A stretch of 64,000 bases of DNA from Rhinopomastus cyanomelas (Eukaryota > Chordata > Aves > Bucerotiformes > Rhinopomastidae). Numbering within the stretch: the first letter of the stretch is position 1; the number at the start of each line of letters is the position of its first letter. The notes below the pieces were generated by a model. It saw only the letters and a program-made list of their open reading frames with translations. It made no database searches and was not told the DNA's origin. Of this stretch, positions 23,501 through 38,500 are shown piece after piece. Both the position numbers and the translations under genes were made by a program. The DNA lies in contig VXBP01002543.1 in assembly GCA_013400115.1 (NCBI GenBank), positions 66,098-130,097 on the forward strand, in the 5' to 3' direction.

Positions 23501-26500
23501 TGTAAGGTCCTTTCCAACCCTAGCCATTCGATGATTTTAAAGGAAAAATAATTAAAATTTGGAGGGCTAGTCATACTTAATTGTGAATCACACCTGAAAA
23601 TGTAATTCATTATGTGTCTCTGCTATTCTATACTATAATTTTCACCAGAGATTCTGACGAGAATTTTCTTTAAATAAAAATGGAAAACTGATCATCAAAT
23701 CACAAATTCGGAAGAAGAAATAATGTCGCCTTTAAAACAGTTACCTATTAATTAATTAAAACCTTCATCCTTTATGATGCGTGCGTATATATTCGTACAC
23801 ACATGCACCCCTGCACACATGATTTATGACACTAAGGACTTCACTGGAAGTGTTTATGTTGCTCAGGAACAGACATGGTAGAGAAAAGTCACAGCAGGGA
23901 TAACTAACTGGCCATGATAAACTCTTTAATTCTATGGAGAATCTCCTTGCTGGGGACGGGTTTTCAAATAATGAATTAGATTTATCAGTTTGGTATAGCT
24001 TGAACAGAGGACTTGATGCTTGAACTGCAGAGTTTTTTGTGCCTCTGTGTGTTTATCTTTGTGGCCTTGGGTAGGTTGTTCACACTTAACTGCATCAGTT
24101 TTCCAAAGTGTAAGACAAGTAGAGTGTTACATTTTCTGATGTTAATGGTTAAAAAGATTTGGAAAGTGCTTTAGTCATCTTACATACAGTGTTTCACTTT
24201 TTATTTGTTGTTGTTAGAAAGATTGGGCTAGTTGATCAGATATAACTGTTAAAATAAAAATTACTTCCGCTCACTCCTACACTTCCTTAGTTGCAGCTTT
24301 AAATGGAGACATCAGTGACTAGAGGAAGGAGATAATGGATCCAGGATTAACATATTTTCAGTCGCAGAGTAAATCAAAGTGAAGTGGTAAAGAAAGTAAT
24401 CCATTCTAATAGCTAGGAAGAAGAAAAATTGAAATAACAAAGCACAAACCATTTTTAAATACTCTGCAGTAACAACTTCTAGGATATTTTAGAGTAGCAG
24501 AGATTTCAAAATTTTAGGGATGCTTAGAATTCAAAATACATCCAGACTGTCAAATGTAATGTCTTGTTTGAAGATATTTGTACTAAACTTTCACTAAGAT
24601 GCACCTGTATTGCTCCCCTCCCTGCCAAAACAATTATTCCTGCCTTTGTCTCAGGTAGTTGCTTGTTCCAGCACACTGGCATCGAGCACTTAACCTGCAG
24701 AAACAAGAAAAATATGTTGCCAGATGATTCTTTTTTGTTCTTTCTTGCATATTGTAATCATGCTGACCACATTGCCCTGCCCTGGTCCTAACTACATCTT
24801 CTCGCATATTGCTCATGTTTTTCATTCATTAACACAAATCTAGTAGGTGACTTAAATTGAAAAAGTGACACTTTTGGCCAACCTGGGCATGTCTCCAATT
24901 CTTTTTAACTGTCATTTGGCTTCTAACTTCCACTCTCTTGGCTCATAGTTGAGTATATTTTGCTTCTCATTTGTTGACTTCTAATTCACTTGGCACCAAC
25001 TGTACCATGTCCTCTTACTGCCTTCAGTTTGAGCCTGATACATCAAACTGCTGACTGCAGTATTATTAGCACCTTTTTTAAATATATATAGGAGATTATT
25101 CTTTCTTTAAAAATGAGTAAAAGCATTCCTGGTTTGGGCTGGAACTGGAGTCAGTATTCACAAAGCTTTCTGCTAATATTTGAATTCTAATTAATAGAGC
25201 AGCTTTCAGTTCACGAAGGTTAGAAATAGCATTTTTCTGTTCCCCCTCCCACCCAAAGTGTTAGATGAATCTTTGCATACATGTATTTCCATGCTAGAGA
25301 AGCTGAAGTAGGCAAACAGAAGCATTTTACTGCTTCTGTAAAGTCAGCTTTGGCTGTGCATACAGTGATGTGGGTAGCAAGGGGGGTGGCTTTTTTTCAT
25401 TTGTTTAAGTTGTAACATAAAATTTCAAGTCGATCCTGTTCATCACAGTGCTAGTTATGCTGTGTGAACAACACGAATTCTGGTACAACGGACGTGAGTT
25501 GGGTTTCTCAGTGGCAGTACCAGCAGAGAACCTCAAGCAGCTGATAACTTAGTCTTTTTGTCTCTTTTTGTTTGCCATTGTGTTTCTGTTATTAGTGAGG
25601 TGTGTTGATGAGCTGAAATTTAGACTTTGACTGTAAATAAAGCATTGCCAATCGTCATTTAAAATTCACTTTAGAAATCTGAATATAACAAATACACTTT
25701 GAAATAAATTATCATCTGTTATGCTTGAATTTTCAACAAAATCTTTTCCTGAAAGTATTTCATTTCAGTTGCAGAAACCCAGCATTTAGCTGTAGCTGTG
25801 CCAACTCAGCTTTTTTATTTTTTTTAATAATGACTCTCATGAAATTGATTAGACTCCATTTCCAGTGATGGAGATGACTCTCAGAACAGTGGGAAATGAC
25901 TGGAACCTTATGTAATACGTCCGTATAATTTGTTTTGTATTGGGTTTTCATAATGAAGCTTTGGTACTGGTGCTGTGAATCATGAGCTTGTGTTTTCTGT
26001 GTTTTTTTCCAGTAAGTTTGGAAGTCTCTGCTGTTACTTTTCAGAGTTCTCTGATTACCTCTTATTTTTATTAAGTTGGCATAGTATTGCACAGTGTGTT
26101 AGTTTTTTAATTGCAATTTAATTCACCTACACTGTAAGTTACTGTGATATACAATGTGGTAGACTTGGAATTTAAACATTGTTCACTATATGTGCCTCTT
26201 GAAGAGTTCCGTTGTGTACAGTGTCCGATACCTGAAAGCATGGGAAGAATGCTTTGAAGCTCAACGTGTTCTTGGCTTTGTTGCGTTTTTGGTCTGGTTC
26301 TTTCTTTGCTTATGTAAGAACTCACTGAACAACAGATCAGCCTACGATTTATTAGCAGCTTCTGGTTCTATATTGTTGAAGCGTTATTGGTGAATATGTT
26401 GCCTTGCATTTCATGGTTTGTCATTGAAAATAAACATGCATATTTATATATGTAAAACAGGCTGCTTGATTTTTGTCTCTGACCTTGGGGTTATATTTGT

Positions 26501-29500
26501 GCTGCGAGATGGAACCTTTACCTAAAACTAATTAGAAATCTAAATTATTAAGATGATAGCAGGTGTTTAAAAGCAAATTAGAGAATAATTTGAAAAATTT
26601 TCAACAGAATGTCATGTAGCAGAATTTGAGTGGCTGTTGTGAGAAACAAGATTCAAGGGGACTATTACATTGTGACCTTTAAAGTGATTTGACTTTCCTT
26701 GGGACTATATCTCTATTACCTGAACCACCCCAAGTTACTGAGAGTGGCTTTAACTAGATATATTTGTGTTCTCTATGCTGTAATTTGTCATTTGGGGCAA
26801 AAAAAGATTACTAATCTAACTGATTATGTCATTACAGCAATCATGGATAATAGCTTCTAAAAGCTGTATTAAAATAACCAGAAAAATGTCTTAATTAAAA
26901 TATATTTTATATAATACATGATCTTCCATCATCCACGTAGGCCATCTCAAATAATATTGTTGGGAAACTGTCAGTGGGCTGTGGAGAAACAAGGTAGATG
27001 TTTCATCTTAAAGGAGTAAGAACCAGTCAAGAGACATGTATGTGTTTATTGTATACCCTTGTAATTGCTGTATTAAAGAAAAACAAAATCACAGGAATAG
27101 AGAAATACTTTAAGCATTGTGTTATGTGATCTTTTATGGCGTTTAGTTGGAATTATGATTCCTATTTGCTAAAACCAGCAATTCTGGCAACCAATCTCTC
27201 AGCCCTTTTGATTTGCAATTCTTATTAAGGAGGGTAGCAGAGCTGTTGCCTACTCTCTTCTCAAAAGGAGTATGTATGTAATATGCACAGGTTATTAAAA
27301 CTCATTATTAATTTTTTCCATGCTTGCATTGTTCCCAGAAGTGTTCAAGGCTGGGTTAGATGGGGCTTTGAGCAACCTGGTGCTGAGCAGGGACATCGGA
27401 ATTAAGAGATCTTTAAGAACCCTTCCAACCTAAACCACTCTGATTCTATCAAGTGCTGCACAGTAGCAATTAAGGGTAGGAGCAACACAGCAAATCTTGT
27501 AAATATCTATTAGTAGTATTGTAGTATTATACAAGTTATTGTATAGCAGTATTATATACTTGTTATTATACACTATCAAAATGTGTATTGCAGCTCTCAA
27601 ATTTTGTTGTGCAAACTATGTACTCTGTAAACCACTAACTTTATTGCATTATTATTTTCATTTTTATCTTGGTGAGAGATGACAACTAAGTTTTGGTTCC
27701 TGGTCAAATACATTTTCGTGAGAGCTTTGCGTGGCTGGAATTATTATTTCAATGTTGTGCAAGTTAACTGCATAGGAAAACATAACCAAGGAGTGATAAG
27801 TTTGACTGAAGTAATTAGTGACTGAAATATGCTCTAAAATATATTTTTAAATTAATTTCCACGGCTGCTTAGACTGTGTTTGAAATCTGTAGATTTGTGC
27901 GTGCATGACTAAAAACATAAAATGGGCCTTGTAATTATGCATCCAAAGACAGTGTCACCACCCTCCCCACACACACCATTCCCAGAACAAATTTTTAACA
28001 TCACTGCCCATAATTTGCAATTGATTTTGCTATTATATAACGCCTCGGTGCGTCCTGTGTGACTGTGATGGTAAGAAACTTCATGGATTGTCTATTTTAC
28101 AGACCCCACGATTTTTCCTGTTTCGTTACTTTAGAAACTGTTAATAATAAAACTGCACTGTGTCAGCGTGCCAAACGTAATCCTTCATAATTTGACCTTT
28201 ACTGCCCTGAATTGACTTGTGTGTTGCACTGTGGGCATTTTGTTCTTGCTGCTTTTTTCCCCCCATCATTTTTCACTTTTACGTACTGACGTGCTCCTTT
28301 GAGAAAAGCAGGTGGCATTACAATGACTGGCCTTGTTCTCTCTCTGTGATCAGCCGAACCATGGCGTTATATAATACCAAACCAGCTTTTAAACTGCGTG
28401 TATCAGATGTAAATGGTGAAGTGGATATTCAGAATGTTTTAAAAATACCAAAATGTATTTTTTTTTCCCATGTGTTACGGTGTGTGTATGGGTGTTGTTA
28501 CATAAAACAATGTAACAGATACCATTTGCTGTTCAGTTTGAGTTTTGGACATTACTAGTTTTGTTGAGTAGTTTGCCTTTGGCATATATATGCTCTAATG
28601 TAACTACAGGATCCACAATTGTAGTTATGGTGGGCAATACTGCATTTTGGCACCATCTTATCTACCAGATGTGCTTTGACTTTACAATGCATTCTCCTTT
28701 GTTTTCTTCATGGAATTGTAGTACTTCCTTTCTGTCCCACTCCACTGCTGCCCTTTTCTTCCCTCTCAAACTTGCAAATGATAAAATAAACTAGTTTGCA
28801 GCAGCACTCATCTGCAAAAGTCACTGGATAGCAAAGCTGGTATTCTTTCTCCTGCTGCAGTGTATTTTACAACAGTGTGAAAAGGTCTCAGCTTGTGGAA
28901 AAATAGAACAAGTAGCGTGTCTCAATGTCCCTACTTTCCCAGAGGCAGGTGAGGAGACTGCTTCAGAATTACTTCTACACCAGAGACATTCCCTCATTTT
29001 ATTGTGAGGTGGATTCCTTTATCATTCCCTGTTACCAATTTACTATCAGTTATTCAATATTACAGTCAATAACGTATGGGAGATAATGGCAGTCTCACAA
29101 AAGAGTGAAGAAAGTTAATTATAAAACATTTGCATTGGTTTTACTGTGAATCTCAGTTGTGACTTCAGATTCAAGTGACCCTGTTCTCACTGTATTTATG
29201 CATTTTAACAAGTTTTGGGATGTTTATTATTTCTAAGAACTATATTATACTTACTTTTAAAATTTCTGTAATACCAGATCATATTTGTTCTAGAAAGTCA
29301 CAAGACAATTTTTTCTTCCTCATGAAAAACTGTAGCATTGATTCTTTTTTCTAGCACTTCTCCCTTTGAGTACATCGTATTTGTCAGTACATGTATTTCC
29401 CAGTACTGTCTTTATATATTAAAATTACATATTGTCATAGTAAAGGCAGTGGGAAATTCTGAGTGTAGGTAGTTTTTACAAATCTTTTGTAGAAAACCCT

Positions 29501-32500
29501 GAATTGAATTGCAATTGCTATAATATAATTAGGGATTTTATGTAAAAAACTGAGACAAAATCTTGTTTCTAGTAGTTTTCTTGGTTTTCTTAACATGTTA
29601 CTCAGAAGAATCAGTACTATAGATCACTTTTCAGCAAATGATTTGCAGCTAGTAGAACACTTGAAAATACCAAATTATATTACTTACACATCTGAATACT
29701 TCCATTCATATTATACATCCATTTCATTAGTTTATCTTCCATCTGCATTATAAATCACTTCACATTTATTGGTTAAATGATGCTTAGCAGATATCTCAGA
29801 TGTTTGAAAAGGAGGACGATTCATTTCTAGGGTCTTTCACTTGTTGTTTTCACAAGTTAGGTCCTTGGCATTAAAATTCTTTTCCTTGGCTTGTAAACTT
29901 AGAGGTTTGCCCTGGGGCAAGTGCCTTCTCCTTGGAATGCACAACACTGAGTGAGAATAGCAGAGTGGCATTACCACACACTCACATCATCCTTCTGTGT
30001 TTGTGGTGGTGCATGCTTGGCTGCTGCTTGGCTTGTAACACTCCTTTTCTCCTGCAGCTTCTCTTTTCTCCTAGTACTTCATTTTTCACCTCTTGTTTCC
30101 GCTCTTTATTGTACCTTGCAGTTGTCCCATTTGACCTAGTGTTTGGCCTTTCAACTCCAAGACCTGCACGTCTTCTTCCTTCAGTTACAGGACAGACTGG
30201 GTTTTATGCAAAACATTTCATTGCAAATGGAAGTTCACTGACCAGGTGAAGAATGACGATTCACCTATATTAAAACTAGAAAGTCAGGAAAAGAGGAGGT
30301 CCTGTCTTTTTCTTGGTTTCTTCCTAAAAATAACATAAATTCACATTTATCCTTAAAACTGTTGACATTTGAGACTAGTAATTGTCAGGTTTAATTTTTA
30401 GTTCCACTTTTAATGTACTTTTTTTGTTGCATTGTTTTGTGTAAATACTGTTATGCTGATGGCTGCTATGTGAAAACAGAGAAAGATTTAACCTAAGGCA
30501 GCTCAGTTACAGTTAAGGTTAATTGGATGGTTCAGTACCTGATGTTGCTGCTTCCAGGTTGTTCAGGTTACCAGTGGATAAAACAGATCCAAACTGGCAG
30601 TGTGAATTACAGTGTTTTTGAGGATATAGATACATAGATATATAGAGTCATATATATGAATTACAAAGAATGGAAAAGGGAGATTGGCAGTTTACCTTTC
30701 TTTTTAAATCTCCGTATAAACTTTTTACTGTTTGTTTACTGGAAATTACTCGAATGCTGTTGTAAACAATCAGATTTAAGTGCCACTTCTGGTCTGTTTG
30801 GAGACTGGTGCTTTGTTTCTGACAAATGCTAGGTTTGGGAATGGTGGTTTTGCATGTTAGGGTTTTTGAAACTTTAAGTACATACAGATCACTTTATATT
30901 GCTGTGGTTATTTTGTTTCTGTTCTGTCTTATTTGACACTTTAAAGCAACTGAAATGAGACTTTGTAGGCGATATGGGAACTAAAGCACCAGGAATATGG
31001 TTTGGGTTCTCATGTAATGGTTTTAAGTATTTCAGTAGTGTGGCTGCTCATCAAAACATGTTGCGATTGCATCATCCTGGTCTTTGGCAGAGATCAGATG
31101 AAGCAGGTTCAGGTCCTTGTCTGATATTTGAAGACAGTTTAAAATAGATAGCAGACCAGAATGACTTGACCTTGCTTTTCTGCATTACCAGTTTCTGCCC
31201 CAGTGCTTGCTGAAATCCAGCATTAGGTGCTGGAACACTTCTCTTACTTAAGTTTTTGACATAAATATGAGTGTGACTGGAAGTCCAGTGTCAGGCGTAG
31301 CTTTGCCTTCATCGGGGCTGGCGACAAGCCTGCTAACTGGATTCTAGTTGTGCTCAGAGCAGCACATTTGAATCTTCTCTTCCTCAGAATCCCGTTCTTC
31401 TCTTTACATAGCTCTAGTAGTTGCTAGTGAGAAAATTTGTGCCAGGTTTATTTAGTAGAAAACCTTGAGTAGCGTAGCTAACAGCAAGAAAGTCTGTCCT
31501 CTTGAAAAGAGCATGTATGAGACCTTGTTAGCTGAATTGATGTATCATTTAATAGTTGCCTGTTTAAATAACTCAAGATTTTGGCCTTCCAAGCACACCA
31601 ACAGAGAAAACGCATGCAATGACACTCGCTGACTTGGAAGTTCCAAGAACTCTCTTGACTGGCAAAGTTAGGTAGGTCTTCAAAACAGTCAGCTCGCACA
31701 CAGGGTATTTTACTGAGGATTTACATTTCTTTGCAGAAGAAAGAATGGAACGGAAATTTCTTCAGACTAATATATTTTATAGTGGGAAGAAATTGATAGT
31801 TTAGTGTTTTTTCTCTCTCCAGGTTTTTTTTCTCCAGTTCTTTATAAAATTCCCTCTCCATTTTTCAGTCTGCTCTCTTCTGGCAGAGAGAGAGACGTAG
31901 TTCAAAATACACAGCACTGTCAGGGAGGATTATAAAGTTGGAATGAAATTCCTCTTGACTTTATACTAATCAAGTAATTATTGGAATGTGTCTTTTATCT
32001 GAAATTTCAAGTCAGTAAATAAGTTCTTGCACTAAGAAAACTGAACCTGGAAAGTCTTTGGAATAGCAGATGCTCAACTGAAGAATCCCATAGTTAATGA
32101 ATCTGAAAGATGTTTCTCTGTATACAAAGATGGAGTCCCTGTAGAGGTCTCTTCTGTTTCATTGGTGGCAGTATCAGAACTTAAGGCAAGAAGAAATCGG
32201 GTTGTAATAGTGCATAATTAAGGCTTCAGTCGTGTCAGACATTCCAAATTCAGTGACCAGTAATTTGAACACAGCTTTTGTTTGCATTTAATAATCATAC
32301 GATACCTCTTTTCCCTCTCCTCAAAGAGAGAATTGTTTTTAGGATCACCTTAAAGGCTTAGTTTTAGCCAAATGAAAGGTCTTAGATCAGATAACCTCAA
32401 TGCTTAGGCCTTTTACATTGGTCCCTATTGGACTGCACAGGAAAATCTCTCATATTCCTGAGATGTCTCATACTGTCATTTGTGTGGTCACTTGGGGCTT

Positions 32501-35500
32501 GTAACTCTTACACTTTTCTCTGTGTTAGTTTTTCAGAGATGTTGGTAATTATGTTGGTTTGACAGCCCTTTGTCTGTCCTGAGGAACCTGGCCATCAGGC
32601 TTTTTTACTGTTTACAAAACTAAAAGTAATTTTAATATTTAATACTGCAGTACAGTCACTTGTTTATCATTTTTCAAGTCCTGGCAAATTCACATGAAAT
32701 TTCTTCCTCGTGTTCATTTTCTCAGTTTCTTTCTAATATGTGTATCAAATCTGAGACCTCTCCTCCTGAATGTTCGATTTATATCCCTTTTCCTCCTGTG
32801 CTCACTGGATTTGCTTTTGCAAAATGAAGGAGTTTTGTTTTTCAGAGCGGGAAGGTCGCTGGAAGTGATTCAGGAGGGGTCATTGATCTTACACTGGATG
32901 AAGAGGATGGTGGTTCTTCTCAAGGTAGGTGCAAAAGATTTTGCTAGCTGCAGAAGTAATTGAGCTACAAATATTATTTCATCCTCTGAAGGACTAAGGA
33001 ATAAAGGAATAAACTACTGCCTCTGTATTTTATTCCTTGTTTCAGTTAAACAGGACTTACTAAAGAATTCTGATAGGCATTAAATAAAAACTGTTCTATT
33101 TACTGTAGAACAGTCTTAGGATTTTTACCTTTCCCTTAATTTAAACATCGTGGCTGTCTGTGCTTAAGTCTTCTAAGCTTGGTGAATGATCTGAGATATT
33201 TGAATTCTTGAATATATTTTGGAAAGTTCTTAGGGATGTATTTCGTTCTTATGTTTGCTGATTAATTAAGGACCTTTTAATTGTACATCTGGTATTCAGG
33301 TGTTGGATTATTAAAGCTTCTAATCTTTTGTTTAATTAAAGAACTTCAAGACTGCAAGTGTTTAAGTACCAAATGCAAATCTCACCTCTGCTTTGGGATT
33401 TGTATGCCAAAATTAGAGTAAAAATAGTTGTGCTCTTCACTCCCTTGGCATTTTGGGAGCATTTCATCTTTTAGAAGAATGCACTTTTTTGAGTCTTGTG
33501 TTACTGGGCAGGTCTTAATTCTAATTGGATTGGGTGAATGAAGAGTTACAGTAAGTCAGAGAAGTAGTAAGTGTCTGTACTTAAAACCAAATATTAAATG
33601 ACAACTAGAAAATTAGTATTTCTGTTGTGAGAGATAATGATCTTGATGGTCTTTCACAGAAACAAATAGGTTGGAAATCTAAATTCCATTTCTGTATGGT
33701 CTGTGTATGCCTCTGCACTGCATTATAAAGTCAAAATGCCAAAAGGTTTGATTCCTCTAGATGACCTCAGTAGCTTTATCTAGCTAACATGAGTTCTACC
33801 CATACTTTCCTAATAGTTTGGCTTGCTCTGTATTTGTGTGATACAAATATAGAAAAAATATTATTGGCATTTCTTTCAGTCAGGAAGAAATGTAATGTTA
33901 CTACCAAAAGGGGAGTGCATGTCAAAAAGCAAGTCTTAGAGGAGCACGATGCAATTCAGATAGCTGACAGTCTGGCTCTGTATCACTAGAGGGTAGACTG
34001 TGGACATTGAATTAAGTGTGAGCCAACAGTGTGTTCTTATTTAAACTGTACTATTTGTCCTACATGGACACCAGTGGGACCACGCCTGAAATATGGTGCC
34101 TGATTTTCCCTTCTCCTTCCTTGAGTTCATAGAGGTCCTAAGAGATGGGGTCAGGATTTTGGGAGCCTGGAGTAGCACGTGATCTGTAATGAGATCAACA
34201 GACCATGGCACATTTGGCAAAGAGTAAACTGCAAGAGTGTAGTATCAGCCTACGCTTGACGGATAGTTAGAAACATAATGGAGCACAAATCTTCTTAGCA
34301 GTGCCAGATGATGTATCACAGGGCAGTGGCCATGAACAATAAGTTCGAGACATACAAGCTGTGCTCAAAGTGGTGAAAAAAATCTCAGTAGGAAGGTAGT
34401 GCAGCACAGAGGGATGGTCAAAACTCCACTCTCTGGTGTTTTCCAGATTCAGCATTTGAATTCTTTGTCACAGTGCCGCGTCAACAAGAAGTTCAAATAT
34501 GCAGCCACCAGAGGTCCTTCACAGCCAGCGTTTTGATGATGCTGTGACTTGCTTAGCTGGGAATAGCGTAGAGTATCAAGTTTTTACCACTGCCATCTCT
34601 TCTGAGTGTTAGTTCCCAAAAAGATAAAAGGGATGGTTGCACTTGGACTGGGGAAATCTGTGAGGTAAGGTTAAACTTCCCAGTCCTATACAATATATGG
34701 TTAAAAAAGTAGACGCAGCTCTGAAGAGGTTGATGGTCTATTTTAAAGTAGCCTGTCACAGTGTTGTAATGTCTTTCACCTTATCGTTTTCTATCACAAG
34801 TAAAAATTGTTAAAGAATTTTTTGATTGCATAAAGTATGTCTTTATCTGACAGTTACCATAAAAGATTAATACCATGGCTGCCTGTGCAACTATAAGAAC
34901 TCTGCTCTGTGTAGAAGTGCTCTCTAGCAGACACAGCGGAGTTGTAGCTGCATTACTGTGTAGTAACTTAATTATTTCTCAGTTTCTTTTCTGGGACTTG
35001 ATTCAGTATCTTAGCATGTTCTCCTGTGGGATGTTCTGTGATTCCTTCCCCTTAGATGCTGCGTTCTTGAAAATCATCCTCTTACTAGGAGGAGGGTTAA
35101 TGGGATCCTTTCAGGCTGGATTAGCTCCCGTGTGACATGTGATTGCAGAGCAGAAACCAGAATCAGTTTGGAAGTTGTCACCCCTTTATCAAAGAGTCAT
35201 CTGAACCTTTCCTGTCAGCAAGGTGCTTCCAGTGCTTGTACAGCCCCCTTGCTGTTGTTTTCTGTACGTTTGTGTAGAGTGCTGCATTAAATTACTTCAT
35301 AAAATAATAAAGCAGCTAATAGATTTAGCTGATACCTACCTCTAGTCTGAAGTGAATTTGTAATCTAAGATACACAGGTGTACTCTTGAGAACAGTCATG
35401 TTCTAGGGGTTTGGGGGTTTTTTTGCATTTAGCTTTTCATAGAAAAAAATACTAAATACATATGTATTTTTCTTTTATAAGCTGTTTTATTGGACTATCA

Positions 35501-38500
35501 AATCTGTCATTTTCTGGATCATTTTTTGTCTTGAACTCTCATATGGTATGTTTGCTCTTCTGTAATCCCATTATACCACTTCTGAATTAGTATGCTGGTT
35601 AAAATTACTTCCTGCTATAACTGCAGTGCAGTGGGCCCATTTTGAACCCCTCGTCCATTTTGTGTATTAGATTTGGAGTTCTACTTACACCTCCAGTAGT
35701 AATGATTTTAGTCATGCGCTTACTTCCAGAAATCAGATTGCTCTGTCGCCTTCAGGTTCATATTTTTAATTTATATGATGCTGTGTTCATTTTGCATTAG
35801 AATTGTTGCTGTATTACTTTGAACCTTAGTCCTGTTCTTACTACACACCCAGTCTTCCTGTTGTCCTGCTCATTTTTTACTTACATAGCTACGTTAGTCT
35901 CTGCTATTAGTTTCCATTTCTTTAATGAAGTCTGTTGGTTACCTTTCATCATTTCCTGTGGATGGTGCAATCCTGACCTAGTTTCCAGCAGCTGGAGTCA
36001 TGATCAGGACTCTTGATTTGTCAGGGGCAAATGAATTGGCTGCTTTGCAAAAGCAAAACCAAAGAAGCCTCACATTTTCCAGGCTGTCATTTGTACTTGA
36101 ACAACAGTTTTACAGCATTAGAGTGTCTGAGCTTTTACTAGTTGCATCGTGAGAACAGGTCGTGACTAAGAATGCACTTGCATCACTGAACTAATCCAGT
36201 GGCAGTTGCTGCATGCATCCATCTCTGAACATTAGAAGTAAATAGGTGCGTGCACCTCTGTAAGAATCTCTTCAGAATCAAGTTATTTGTTGAGCATTGG
36301 GAAATCCTTATACTCATGGAAAATTAAAAGAGGGTTGAACTAATCATGAGACCTGCTAGTAGTTGGAAAAGCAGGAAACATCTCACCTTTTGTTTTCAAA
36401 ATAATCATCCCTGTATCTGCTCCTTTTTATGGACTTCCAGATTTTCATCAAATGGCTGCAGTGGAGTAGTCAGTGGCTAGTCAGTCTACAGAAAGACAAT
36501 ATGGTCTCGAATTTATATGGTACTTCAGGTCCTGTATTTAATTTATCATATAGCAGTATGTGAATGGTATTGCTGCTTCAAGCTATTAGTGGCTCATGTG
36601 AAAAGACAGCTCAGTGAAACCATCAAAATAGTCTGCAGCTGCTAAAAAAACTATTTTGAGCTACAGTGCCATTAACCATTTTCTTTGAAATTTAGTTAGT
36701 ATTTGGTAATTCCTAAATGTGCTCTTCAGTATCTTGTTGGTTCGTATTAACACATTTCTTCTTTTCCCGTCGTGTGCTCCTTTACTAAATTAGTGGCTGC
36801 TGCACGGCTTTTTTGAAGGATTGCCCATGAAACCCACTCTTTGTGGCTTTGAGGCTTTGGTGGTGCCTTCCTCAGCCACTAATACTCTACTCTGGTTGAA
36901 ATATCGAAGCAAAAGCTTCTCAGGTCGTCGTTATTCAATTTGTGCACAGACTACTTACAGACTTGCCCTCCAACCAGTATTTTACCTTGTCACAAGTAAA
37001 CGAAAACAGGAGAAAATGCTGCTGTTGTAAACGACAGACACAGACACTTCTCACAAGTAGGTCAGTCATGTTGAGGAGGATGTTCATGTGCAAAAACAAC
37101 TTACGTTGTAAAAATTTTCTGTAAAAACAAAGTGATTCTTGGCAGAAAATAGCATGAAAATTCAAAACAGCAACAATCAGTGGTGACTAGCAGACTGAGC
37201 AAAGGAGAGTCAGCGAATAACAAATGGACGTGAGCGTCAAAGGTCGACAAGATTTATTTAGGGAACTCTATCATTTTTTTAAAACTAATTGAGTACAGCA
37301 GTGTCCAGGCCTTTTTAAGGTTTTAGGCTCTTCCCTTTTTTAGAAAACTCTTCAAGAAAACTCTTGAAGACTTAGGCATAGTTTTCAATAAATTCAGGTT
37401 TTCATATTACGCTGAAATATGCAGACTCAATGATAGAATGAAACATCACAGAGTGTGTGGGGACAAAATTGAGATAATGAAAGTGATGGAATTGAATGAG
37501 TTTTCTGCAGTTCTGCTTGCACAATGAGCAGATCAAAGACGTGTCTTGCGAGGGAATAGTCTCTGTGCATTACAACAAACAAACATTTTCAAACTTCCCG
37601 ATGTTCTAACTCCCGTTTGCTGTTATCTGTAACTGTTGGTTTTAAAGCAGATGGCAAGAAACAAAACGCGGCACCTGCTACAGGACTGAGCACACCCACC
37701 GCGCCTGTGGCTCAACCCTCCCAGCAACCATCGCAGCCTTTGCATCCAAACCCTGTGCCGCAGACAGGTGTGCCAACAAGCGGACCTTCCACAAACGCCA
37801 TACATGTGTTACCTACAGGTAGCTTCATCTTGCGTCGTTACGTGAACACAGTGACTGCTTCTTTTCTTAAACTAGACTTAAGTGTTCTGCACTGTGCCGA
37901 TCTATTCAGATTAATATTCAGAAAGTTTGAGTCACTTTTTAGCTTTCCATTCCAGTCAGTTTTTCATAACTGGTTTTTTTGTCTGTAAAACCGATGAAGT
38001 TAAAAGGGAATACAATCCCGTCGGCTTGGAAAGAGTTCAGCATCAAATTAATCCATGGAGAGGAATAAAGTCCTGCTGAGGATGGTCATGGAAATGTTGA
38101 AATATACTGTTGTTTGTAAAGGTGAAGGAGAAGAAACCTGTAGCAGTTGCATTATTCAACTAATGGGGGGAAGAAAACAACAGTAGCAACATCACTGGAG
38201 CTCTCTCCACCTACACTTGGCAGTTAATCCTTTTGGCAGAGTGAATGTCAAGGCAACATTGAAATTCCATCCCTAATTAGATGTTACTTGGTCTGCAGTG
38301 TGGGAGCTGCTTTGGTTTTCCCCCTTTTTTCCCTAGCATAAAAAAGCATAGATCATCTTCTGTTTTCCCCTGTATTTTACTGTTCTGCACATCGAAAATG
38401 AATTGGCATTGGGATCATCTTATGACCTGCTCTGCAGACTCCTTGGGGGTGGGTTTTAGAATCTCCAAAACCGTGCATACATTCAGGACCTTTTTCATCC

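Larger units (their letters stand above)
22218..32845 (+). other. ATF7IP intron, downstream of the recombinase-like ORF
   Basis: About 10.6 kb of AT-rich sequence. The first part would be the 3'UTR of the alternative transcript if that exon is terminal. AATAAA occurs at 23673, 25636 and 26429. CR1 fragments lie at 23268-23536 and 27333-27450. No ATF7IP-like exon was found, and the frames of 60-113 codons show no recognisable domain. Confidence 0.6.
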
